Below are positions 17,139 to 24,441 of a stretch of 64,000 bases of DNA, one piece after another (position 1 is the stretch's first letter; the number at the start of each line of letters is the position of its first letter). The DNA is from Armatimonadota bacterium (GTDB lineage Bacteria; Armatimonadota; Fimbriimonadia; Fimbriimonadales; Fimbriimonadaceae), in assembly GCA_016223145.1 (NCBI GenBank), contig JACRPN010000014.1:62001-126000 (forward strand). Direction: 5' to 3'. Below the pieces are notes generated by a model. It saw only the letters and a list, made by a program, of their open reading frames with translations. It made no database searches and had not been told where the DNA came from. Both the position numbers and the translations under genes were made by a program.

Positions 17139-18590
17139 TTGAACTGGCTGAGCATAGTGGCGCTTGCGTTGGCGCCTTTCCAGAGTCTTGGCGGAGACCC
17201 TGCCAAGGACTTCATCCTCGTGGGCGAAAAGGCGTATGGGATGATTCTGCCCGTCAAGGTCTGCGGCGCAGGCGTATCTTCGGCCTCATGGTCTCCCGAT
17301 GGGACCTATGTGTTGCTTGAGCGACAAGAACTCTCGGCCGGCCCTGATCAGATCAAGCGTATGCTCTTGGAGGCTGCTTCCGGCGGCGTCAAAGGTCCGC
17401 CTCCGATGGAAACGACCCTGACGGCCTGGAATCGGAAGACAGGGAAGAGCGTGGACCTGTTCCGTCGTACAGGTCCCGTGGAGGTTCGAAGCGCTTCATG
17501 GGTTCAGGGCACCAGCGTTGCCCTTGCCTGGATCTCGGAGACACAGGTCATGCCGTCCGGTAGCCCAGAACCCGTCACTTCTGTGATGGCTGTTATCGAA
17601 TTGGATGCCCGAGTTGGTACATCTCGGGTCTTGGCAACCGAGACCGGACCCGATCCAGGTTTGGATCTTTCAGTCTCGCCAAGGGCTGGAATGGCTGTTA
17701 TCGTGAGGCACAAGATACAGACTATCGCCGGGAAGCCTCAAAACCAAATGAGCCTACAACCCTACCGGCCCGGGTTGCCCCTTCCAACGCCGATCGAGTT
17801 GCCACCCAACGCTTTTTATTACGGATGGTCGGATGACGGATTTGGGGTCCGGTATGCGCAGATGCAGCCTCGGCAATCGAGTGATAGTGAGCGCATTGCC
17901 CCCAAACACTACGTCGTCGATTTGCGTACCGGGCAAACGCGGGAAATACAGGCGGCACCAGGAAACGACATCCAACTTCCGAGAAACTACGCTGTGGATG
18001 ATTTGAAGATTGTTCCCGTGTTCTGGCCGAGGATGGGAGCACAGCGAGCCTTGCGACCGGTCTTCCTCCTTGGCAAGGACGATCGCAGTCCATTGGAGGA
18101 AGGTGACCCTCCTACGCCAGCGGACAAGAACGCCAAGTCAGCTGCCAAGCCGGCTCCAGGCGCACTGATCACCGCAGAGGCCGAGTATGCCGAGCTCTGC
18201 CCGACCAAGGACGGGGTGCTCTATATCACGCGCGGCGTGGCGCTGTTCCGACCGATCTTGGAAGTGCCGAAGGAAATGTACCTTCAGGCTAAGGCCGCTG
18301 CCGAGCGCGCGCAGGCGATGAGCCAAGCCAAGCAAGTGGCGCTTGGACTCATCATGTACTCGGCCGACCACGACGACACGCTCCCCAGCAACGCCGGAAA
18401 TTGGCAGGGCGACGTCGCGCCTTACTTGAAGAACGACAGCCTCTTCAGCGGCTTCAACTACACCTTCCAGGGCGGCGACGTGACCAAGATCGACAGACCG
18501 GCGGAGACAGAGCTTGGTTACATCACCGTTCCTGGGGGCCGCGCCGTGGCCTATTGCGACGGGCACGTCAGGTACATCCCTGACAAGTAG
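17139..18590 (+). CDS. Beta-propeller protein with pseudopilin-like C-terminal module
   Basis: 483 residues, TTG start behind a GGGGGA stretch; the ATG at 17134 is out of frame. Residues 1-20 are a signal-like helix. Residues 30-370 are an irregular propeller (SWSPDGTYVLLE, DDGFGVRYA). The last ~100 residues carry a module (about 18325-18440: AKQVALGLIMYSADHDDTLP, NWQGDVAPYLKN) and a DGH tail (VAYCDGHVRYIPDK) like those of DUF1559 pseudopilins, but without the pilin membrane helix. It is a paralogue of the protein at 26272-27753: same order of domains, and the opening FILVGEKAYG matches FIVAGSKAYG. Function unknown. Confidence 0.75.
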   Translation: MNWLSIVALALAPFQSLGGDPAKDFILVGEKAYGMILPVKVCGAGVSSASWSPDGTYVLLERQELSAGPDQIKRMLLEAASGGVKGPPPMETTLTAWNRKTGKSVDLFRRTGPVEVRSASWVQGTSVALAWISETQVMPSGSPEPVTSVMAVIELDARVGTSRVLATETGPDPGLDLSVSPRAGMAVIVRHKIQTIAGKPQNQMSLQPYRPGLPLPTPIELPPNAFYYGWSDDGFGVRYAQMQPRQSSDSERIAPKHYVVDLRTGQTREIQAAPGNDIQLPRNYAVDDLKIVPVFWPRMGAQRALRPVFLLGKDDRSPLEEGDPPTPADKNAKSAAKPAPGALITAEAEYAELCPTKDGVLYITRGVALFRPILEVPKEMYLQAKAAAERAQAMSQAKQVALGLIMYSADHDDTLPSNAGNWQGDVAPYLKNDSLFSGFNYTFQGGDVTKIDRPAETELGYITVPGGRAVAYCDGHVRYIPDK

Positions 18591-18736
18591 CCATTGGGCC
18601 GCGTGAAGAGGTCGAGGGGTGAAGGGTGTTTTGGGAAGTGAAGAGATGAAGAGATGAAGCGATGAAGAGTGATGGGATGACGGGATGAGGGGAGGGAATT
18701 GCGGAGAGGATTGGGCCCCGCGGGTAGGATGGGCGA
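18591..18736. repeat. GATGAAG-type low-complexity element, copy 1
   Basis: A purine-rich stretch (about 18604-18712) of variants of GTGAAGAGATGAAG and GATGACGGGATGAGG, with almost no pyrimidine runs. The same vocabulary recurs at about 31863-31920, 38524-38560 and 63827-63875. No gene is supported here. Confidence 0.65.
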
Positions 18737-19771
18737 ATGATCCTGCAAGGAACCCTCCTCCTCAAGGCCGCGCTCCTTAGCGCCGCACTCCTGATCGCTC
18801 AGCAGGGCCTCGGGCCAGACGCCGCCACCCCGTCTACGGCGGCCAAGCGATTTCTATCGAGCCTCGATGAACCCTTAAGGGCCAAGGCCCTATTCACCTA
18901 TGATTCGGCGGCCAGGACAACCTGGCAGTACACGCCTGGCGAGCGGCAAGGCATCTCCTGGAAGGACTTGAGCGACCGCCAAAAGGAGTTTGCACGGGGT
19001 TTGCTCCGCATCGCTCTTTCCGCCAGCGGGCTGAAGAGGGAAGCAGCCGTGAGGACCCTCGAAGGCGTGCTGCGCTCCCTGGAGGGCCCGCACCGCGACC
19101 CCGCGTACTACCTCTTCGCGATTTTCGGAACACCTTCCGAGAGGGGTGTGTGGGCTTGGCGCTATGAAGGACACCACATGTCCCTTCACTTCGCCTACAA
19201 GGACGGCAAGGTCGTTAGCACGACGCCGCAGTTCTTTGGCGCCAACCCGGCAGAGGTCCAGTCTGGAGCGCACAAGGGCATGCGTGCGCTGGCGGCAGAA
19301 GAAGACCTGGCTTGGGACCTCCTCCGATCGCTCTCGGAGCCCCAGAAGAAGCTCGCAGTCCTCGCCGCCAAGGCGCCCGCCGAAATTGCCACTTCCAACA
19401 CCCGTAAGGCAGCAATCCAGGAGGACCTGGGTCTCGCCTATGCCGACATGACGCCTGATCAGCGCGCCAAACTCAAGGCATTGGTCTCGACCTATGCCGA
19501 AGTGCAGATCGAAGAGGGATCCAAGCGTCGATTGGCTGCTATAGACAAGGCGGGCTGGGGCAAAGTCAAGTTTGCCTGGCTAGGGAGCACCGTCAAGGGC
19601 CAAGGCTGGTACTACCGAGTCCAGGGGTCTACGTTCCTCATCGAGTGCGACGACACGCAAAACAGCGCGAACCACATCCACTCGGTTTGGCGCGATTTCA
19701 ATGGCGACTTCGGGCCGGATGAACTGGAGCACCATTACGCGACGGCGGAGCACCACAAGCACCAGCATTGA
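18737..19771 (+). CDS. DUF3500 domain protein, secreted
   Basis: 344 residues, ATG start, N-terminal signal-like helix (about 5-22). The DUF3500 family core is recognisable: WQYTPGERQGISWKDLSDRQ near the start, HHMSLHF centrally, and a C-terminal block YRVQGSTFLIECDD, NSANHIHSVWRDFNGDFGPDELEHHY. The final HHKHQH tail is a natural histidine-rich end. The family is widespread in environmental bacteria and has no assigned biochemical function that I know of. Single gene. Confidence 0.85.
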   Translation: MILQGTLLLKAALLSAALLIAQQGLGPDAATPSTAAKRFLSSLDEPLRAKALFTYDSAARTTWQYTPGERQGISWKDLSDRQKEFARGLLRIALSASGLKREAAVRTLEGVLRSLEGPHRDPAYYLFAIFGTPSERGVWAWRYEGHHMSLHFAYKDGKVVSTTPQFFGANPAEVQSGAHKGMRALAAEEDLAWDLLRSLSEPQKKLAVLAAKAPAEIATSNTRKAAIQEDLGLAYADMTPDQRAKLKALVSTYAEVQIEEGSKRRLAAIDKAGWGKVKFAWLGSTVKGQGWYYRVQGSTFLIECDDTQNSANHIHSVWRDFNGDFGPDELEHHYATAEHHKHQH

Positions 19772-19885
19772 CCCTTGCGGCTTGCCAGGAAGCTGTCGGT
19801 CGTGGTTCATTGGAGCAGAAGTTGAGAATGCCACCCCTGCAATGAGCTAACATGAGTTCAGCCTACGATTCGAAGGGAGCCAACC

Positions 19886-20128
19886 TTGGCCGATCCACAC
19901 GATCTTGAAGCAACCAGGATAGCCCGAAAGCAGTTCGTTCGGCACCATATTGACGTGACCCAATGCGATATTCGGTCCAGTCATGGTGTGGTTTACGTTC
20001 GGGGAGTGCTCAAGGCCTATGGTGGCGCCCCGTACAGCGATCTGAAGATCGAGGCAGAGCGGGTTGCGAGAATCCTCAAGCAAAAGCCGGGAATCCGGGA
20101 CGTGGTTCTCGACGCACTCTATAAGTGA
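19886..20128 (+). CDS. BON-domain-like small protein
   Basis: 80 residues from a TTG start; GAAGGGAG (19872-19879) is well placed before it. The sequence has the alpha-beta-beta-alpha rhythm of a BON domain (ITQCDIRSSHGVVYVRGVL followed by IEAERVARILKQKPGIRDVV). BON domains often bind phospholipid or mediate envelope contacts, but there is no signal peptide here, so this is probably cytoplasmic. Convergent with folC. Confidence 0.65.
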   Translation: MADPHDLEATRIARKQFVRHHIDVTQCDIRSSHGVVYVRGVLKAYGGAPYSDLKIEAERVARILKQKPGIRDVVLDALYK

Positions 20129-20135
20129 GTGCCCG

Positions 20136-21563
20136 TTATTCAGCGAGCAACGACCCAACTTCTCCCAGGAGATAGAAGCTTCCTGCTATTAAGAGGGGAG
20201 CACCGTTATCCTTTGCATGCTCGAGCGCGGCATGAAGGGCTTCCTTTACAGTCTGGTGCGTTGTCGTCGGGACCCCTACTTTGTCCAAGGCGGCTGCGAC
20301 TTTATCCGGTTCCTGGGCGCGGTGGAAGTCGATCGGAGAGACGTGGGCCGACTCCACCACGGGTTGGAGCGCCCGATAGAAGGGAAGTGGGTCGTGGCCG
20401 TCGACCATCCCGGTCAGGAGCACGGCGCTTTGCTGCGGGAAGGCGCGCTGCATGTTGCGCACGAGCACTTTGGCCGCTTCGGTGTTGTGCGCGCCGTCCA
20501 GGACCACCTCCACACCGTTGATCAGGCGCCTTTCGAACCTGCCAGGCAGCTTGGCGCGCTGCGCGCCGAGACGCATCGCTTCGTCGCTGACCTCGATGGC
20601 TGCGGCCTCGATGGCGGCCACGGCCAGGGCGAGGTTGTGCGGTTGTGAAATGCCCGCCATGCCGGGGGTCAAGCCTTCCCGCTTGCCCACGGACGTCTCG
20701 ATGGACCAAGATCCATCGGGGCCGGGCATCGGGCGGATCTCCTGCCCGAAGCACCAGATCGGGGCCGACCTTTCGGCCGCGATCTTCTCGATCTCGACCA
20801 GCCCCGGCTCCGGAATCGCGCCGCAAATCACCGGGACGCCTTGCTTGACGATTCCCGCCTTCTCGCGAGCGACCTCCACGTGGGTGGTGCCGAGGTATTG
20901 CGTGTGGTCGAGGCCGATGCTGACGATGATGCTGGCCGCGGGAGTGACGACGTTCGTGGCATCGAGCCGCCCGCCCATGCCGACCTCGAGCGCGACGAAG
21001 TCGCAGGCTTGCCGCTGCCAGTAGAGGAAGCCCATCGCCGTTTCGAACTCGAATTTGGACACCCCGCCGTCATATTCCGGGGTGGCCATGCTCTCGGCGA
21101 TAGGCATGAGGGTTTCGACGGCCGAAGCGTAGTCTTCTTCCGAGATCAGATCACGGCCGAACTGGATGCGCTCGCGGGGTTCATAGACGTAGGGGCTGTA
21201 GTAGCCTCCGACGCGGTACCCGGCTTCGTGGAGGATGCTCTGGATGTACTGCGTGACCGAGCCCTTGCCGTTGGTGCCGGCGACGTGGAAGAAGCGGGGA
21301 AATGAAGTCTGAGGTCCGAGGTCTGAGGTCTGAGGGCCCCGTGAATCGTGTTCGAGGAAGGCTGGTCCGCTCTCGCCCCTGTCGGCCACTGGACCCTGCC
21401 CTGAGCTTTCCGGAGCACTCCTCGGACCTCGGACCTCGGACCTCGGACCTATGGCCTCCCCCAATCCCGCTCTTCGTACCAGCTCCTCAATCCGGTCCAA
21501 CCCCATGCGCCAGCCTTTGGCCTGCAGTGAGAGGACGTAAGCCACGGCTTCAGGGTAGGTCAT
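20136..21563 (-). CDS. folC: Folylpolyglutamate synthase/dihydrofolate synthase with repeat-derived insert
   Basis: 475 residues from the ATG at 21563; a GTG nine codons upstream is less convincing. FolC adds glutamate to folates and to dihydropteroate. Mur-ligase features are FHVAGTNGKGSVTQ (ATP P-loop, about residues 92-105), YYSPYVYEPRERIQ, GLDHTQYLG (metal and nucleotide contacts), and VLDGAHNTEA. Between the N-terminal helix and the P-loop lies an insert of about 50 residues, repetitive and rich in Gly, Pro, Arg and Ser (GPRSEVRGPRS, RGPQTSDLGPQTS), matching the palindromic element at 21303-21452. Otherwise intact. Possible operon with the three small genes upstream. Confidence 0.92.
   Translation of the reverse strand: MTYPEAVAYVLSLQAKGWRMGLDRIEELVRRAGLGEAIGPRSEVRGPRSAPESSGQGPVADRGESGPAFLEHDSRGPQTSDLGPQTSFPRFFHVAGTNGKGSVTQYIQSILHEAGYRVGGYYSPYVYEPRERIQFGRDLISEEDYASAVETLMPIAESMATPEYDGGVSKFEFETAMGFLYWQRQACDFVALEVGMGGRLDATNVVTPAASIIVSIGLDHTQYLGTTHVEVAREKAGIVKQGVPVICGAIPEPGLVEIEKIAAERSAPIWCFGQEIRPMPGPDGSWSIETSVGKREGLTPGMAGISQPHNLALAVAAIEAAAIEVSDEAMRLGAQRAKLPGRFERRLINGVEVVLDGAHNTEAAKVLVRNMQRAFPQQSAVLLTGMVDGHDPLPFYRALQPVVESAHVSPIDFHRAQEPDKVAAALDKVGVPTTTHQTVKEALHAALEHAKDNGAPLLIAGSFYLLGEVGSLLAE
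21303..21452. repeat. Palindromic repeat element inserted in frame in folC
   Basis: The outer arms are tandem variants of GAGGTCYGAGGTC (21307-21334) and CCTCGGACCTCGGA (21421-21450). They are complementary apart from G-T pairs. The unit is about 150 bases (50 codons), keeps the folC frame open, and lies just before the P-loop. Its repetitive wording is unlike the surrounding coding sequence. Confidence 0.8.
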
Positions 21564-21617
21564 CGCTGGATTATGTTGACACGTCGGCACTCCGTCATGG
21601 GCGGCGGGAGAGCCTGC

Positions 21618-22043
21618 TCACGGCGCATCACCAAGGTCCCGCAACCCGAGTGGGTCCAAGGGATCTATGGGCCGGGTGATGAGCCCATCCGGGACAGATT
21701 CCCATGCCATCGCGACCGCCTCCTCCGTGCCGTCGCACAGAACCACGATGTCGGACCGCGAATATTGCTCCCGCGCCTCAGAAACGAGGTCGGCCCTGTC
21801 GAGGAGGGTGATCGTTGGGTCTTGCAGCCCTCTCGCATCTTGGGAAGAGGCCCACAAGCTCGCATGGGCTGAAACGACCCATTTCAGCGCCTCGAAGGCC
21901 CCGGCCAAGAGACGGCGCTCGATGGCATCTTGAATGCAGATGACAATGGACCGAGCCGGATCGTCCGAATTAGTGCAGAGGTGTGACCGACTGCTGGGCG
22001 GGAGAGGAGCGTCGCTGATTGACTTTTGGGGGCCTGTGCGCAT
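21618..22043 (-). CDS. Hypothetical protein, receiver-like fold possible
   Basis: 141 residues, ATG start. After a serine/proline-rich N-terminus, the order of strands and helices resembles a degenerate receiver domain (SIVICIQDAIERRLLAGAF, PTITLLDRADL, DIVVLCDGTEEAVAMAW). The phosphoacceptor pocket is not clear. It lies in line with folC and two other minus-strand genes. Moderate confidence that it is expressed; function unknown. Confidence 0.45.
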   Translation of the reverse strand: MRTGPQKSISDAPLPPSSRSHLCTNSDDPARSIVICIQDAIERRLLAGAFEALKWVVSAHASLWASSQDARGLQDPTITLLDRADLVSEAREQYSRSDIVVLCDGTEEAVAMAWESVPDGLITRPIDPLDPLGLRDLGDAP

Positions 22044-22054
22044 GGGGCAAATGC

Positions 22055-22531
22055 CTAGCGGGATTGACCTGTTGACTTTGGGATATCAGCGCAAGGAAGT
22101 TCCAGCGGATCGAGAGGTTTCATGCCCCGCAGCAGGAAGTAGTTGGGAAAAAGTACTGCTACACCCAAGAAGCAATAGAGCACCACGAATACAGTTGCCG
22201 ACCGGTCGACCGCTTGTTTGTGTTCCCAGAGGTCAAGAGCTTCTCGGAACGCGCTGATCGACATACCGATAGTGATCATCACACAGACGATTTGGAATGC
22301 CCTGTCGCCGAAGTGTCGGCGGAAGACTTTCAACGGAGGTTCACGCAAGGCTGCTTGTTGAGTGAAGACGAGAGCGAACAGCAACATGATGGCGCTCGTC
22401 GCCCCAGCCAGCGCAGCCACAGTCAGGGCGAGAACTTGCGCCACTGAGATTGCGATAACAAAGCGCGAAGCGGGCCTCACGCTGCCCTCGTCTCCTGCCG
22501 TTCGTATTGCCGTCTCGCTTGGAGGCATCAT
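22055..22531 (-). CDS. Hypothetical membrane protein
   Basis: 158 residues, ATG-ATG start. Three or four hydrophobic helices (about 23-44, 46-60, 78-94, 112-135) are separated by charged loops. It is followed 11 bases later by the next minus-strand gene. No family recognised. Confidence 0.55.
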   Translation of the reverse strand: MMPPSETAIRTAGDEGSVRPASRFVIAISVAQVLALTVAALAGATSAIMLLFALVFTQQAALREPPLKVFRRHFGDRAFQIVCVMITIGMSISAFREALDLWEHKQAVDRSATVFVVLYCFLGVAVLFPNYFLLRGMKPLDPLELPCADIPKSTGQSR

Positions 22532-22532
22532 C

Positions 22533-22811
22533 CTACACCTCTTCTTTCACGTAGCCTGCCTTCGAATCCTCCTGCACCACAGAGACCTTCTCCTCAAACT
22601 CGTCCGGCGTTAGGAGAACCACCTTGCCATCTTGCCAGACGGCGAGTTTGGTACCAGTCTTTCGTGTGTCCTCTGCAGCCCGTTTTGCCGCGCGAACCAG
22701 CGCTGCTGCAACTTCGTCCGCCTCCTCGTCGGAAAGGCCGCAATACTCCAATGGGCGCCCCATAACGACTATCGATCTCACGCTCTGTTTCGACTCAGCG
22801 TCGGCACCCAT
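22533..22811 (-). CDS. Small hypothetical protein
   Basis: 92 residues from the ATG at 22811; an in-frame TTG at 22838 would add nine residues. It is acidic, Ala/Glu-rich helical in the middle (EEADEVAAALVRAAKRAAED), then a short sheet (KLAVWQDGKVVLLTPDEFEEKV). One base separates it from the membrane-protein gene downstream, consistent with an operon. Function unknown. Confidence 0.5.
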   Translation of the reverse strand: MGADAESKQSVRSIVVMGRPLEYCGLSDEEADEVAAALVRAAKRAAEDTRKTGTKLAVWQDGKVVLLTPDEFEEKVSVVQEDSKAGYVKEEV

Positions 22812-22883
22812 GGCTTCTTGGCGGCTCTGCTTGGACAATGCTCGGTTGGCCCAATGACGCGGAGTTTAGCGCACTATTGAGAG

Positions 22884-23096
22884 TTATACTGCGATCCTCA
22901 GAGCTTGGGCGCGAGGTGGCGGCACTTGCCAACCATTGGCGACTGCTGTCTCTATCCAAAGCGTAATCGCCTCCCGGATTCGCACTTCGGCCTCCTCAAC
23001 TGTAGGCGCATCGCTGAAACAGCCCGGAAGGTCGGGTACGGAAGCCATCCAGCCTGAATCGTCCGGTTCGATTATAACAACATACTTTTCCTTCAC
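22884..23096 (-). CDS. hicB: HicB-family antitoxin
   Basis: 70 residues, GTG start. Classic partial RNase H-like HicB: YVVIIEPDDSGWMASVPDLPGCFSDAPTVEEAEVRIREAI. No C-terminal DNA-binding domain is present, as in short HicBs. The start overlaps the hicA stop by four bases (GTGA), giving translational coupling. It neutralises the HicA mRNA interferase. Confidence 0.92.
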   Translation of the reverse strand: MKEKYVVIIEPDDSGWMASVPDLPGCFSDAPTVEEAEVRIREAITLWIETAVANGWQVPPPRAQALRIAV

Positions 23097-23281
23097 TTTA
23101 GTCCTGCCTGTTTGAGGAGCTTGCTCAGCATTCCCTTCCCAACTTGCTCGCTGCCTTGGTGGCCCGAAAGGACGATAATGCCGTGCTTCTTGCCGTGGAC
23201 GAAGATTCGATGGCTGCCCGACTGACGGTCAAGCTTCCAGCCATCCTTCACAAGGCGGTCTTCGAGCTCGCGCCAAGTCAC
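23093..23281 (-). CDS. hicA: HicA-family toxin (mRNA interferase)
   Basis: 62 residues, GTG start. A dsRBD-like fold with the family motif SGSHRIFVHGKK, whose His is the catalytic residue, and a C-terminal GKGMLSKLLKQAG helix. It lies upstream of hicB in the usual toxin-first order. Likely a type II stress or plasmid-style stabilisation module. Both genes appear intact. Confidence 0.92.
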   Translation of the reverse strand: MTWRELEDRLVKDGWKLDRQSGSHRIFVHGKKHGIIVLSGHQGSEQVGKGMLSKLLKQAGLK

Positions 23282-23307
23282 AAGACTATTCTACAGCAGA
23301 TTCTGGT

Positions 23308-24390
23308 CTACACCCCCACAGGCACCAGACCCGACTCCTTGATCCGCCGCACCGCTTCGGCGAAGCGCTCGCCGTCTTTGTCGCCGAGGAGCGTTAGCGA
23401 CATGCGGATGTAGCCCTCGCCTTCGCTGCCGTAGCCCGTGCCTGGGATCGCCACGATGTGCGCTCGCTTGAGGAGCTCGGCGGCGAACTCGGCCGAAGTC
23501 ATGTCATCGCGGGGAATCCGCGCCCAGACGTAGAACGTCGCCTTGGGCTTCGTGACCTTCCAGCCCAGCGCGTTCAGGCCGTCGCAAAGCAGGTCGCGTC
23601 GGCGCTCGAAGATGCGCAGCGTCTCGTCGATCTTCAAGTTGTTCAGACCGTAGGCGCCCGCTTCGGCGATCGCCGGAAACGCCTTGCTGTCCAGGTTCGA
23701 TTTCAGCGCGGAAAGGTTCGCGATGGCGTCCTTATTGCCGAGCGCGAAGCCGAGGCGCCAGCCGGTCATGTTGAAGGTCTTGCTCAGCGAATGGAACTCG
23801 ATGGACACGTCTTTCGCGCCGGGCACTTGCAGCACCGTCGGGCAGCGGTAGCCGTCGTAGGTCACCGCGGCATAGGCCATGTCGTTGACCAGCAGGATGT
23901 CGTGCTCGCGGCAGAAGCGCACGCAGTCCTCATAAAAGCTCAGCGGGGCGGTGGCGCCGGTGGGGTTGTGCGGGTAGCAGACGTAGAAGAGCTTCGCCTT
24001 TCGCGCCACGTCCGTCGGGATGTCCTCGAGCACCGGCAGGAAGCCGTTCTCGGCGCGGAGCGGGGTCTCGTGGACCTCGCCGCCTGCCATGAGCGTGTTC
24101 ACCTTGTAGACGGTGTAGCCGGGGTTGGGGACGATGCTCAGGTCGCCGGGCTCGATGTAGGTCCATGCCAGATGCGCTAGACCCTCCTTGCTTCCGATGA
24201 GCTGCAAGATCTCGGTCTTAGCGTCCACATCGACGCCGAATTCGCGTTTGTACCAGCCCGCCGCCGCTTCGAGAAAGCTGTTCCAGCCTCGCGGGGTTTC
24301 GTCGTAGCGGTGGGTTTTGGGGTCGCGGGCGGAGCGGTTGAGCGCCTCATCGGGAGGATGGCTGACAGCAGGACCTTTGGCCAGTGACGC
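23308..24390 (-). pseudogene. 5'-truncated LL-diaminopimelate aminotransferase-like gene
   Basis: A class I/II PLP aminotransferase frame. Visible: THRYDETPRGW, IGSKEGLAHL, NPGYTVYKV, CYPHNPTGA, NDMAYAAVTYDG, and the PLP lysine in HSLSKTFNMTGWRLGFALGN. The frame is open from the TGA at 24391-24393, but the only usable start is a GTG at 24228, inside the conserved region. The expected first ~40 residues, including the usual GxPD segment, are absent. Homology seems to begin near 24350, and a divergent gene starts at 24442. Probably a decayed or truncated copy; a product starting at 24228 would be 306 residues. Confidence 0.72.
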
Positions 24391-24441
24391 TCAGAGGTCT
24401 GCGTATATCCTCTCAGCGGCCCGTGTTGGCCTGGAGAAAGC

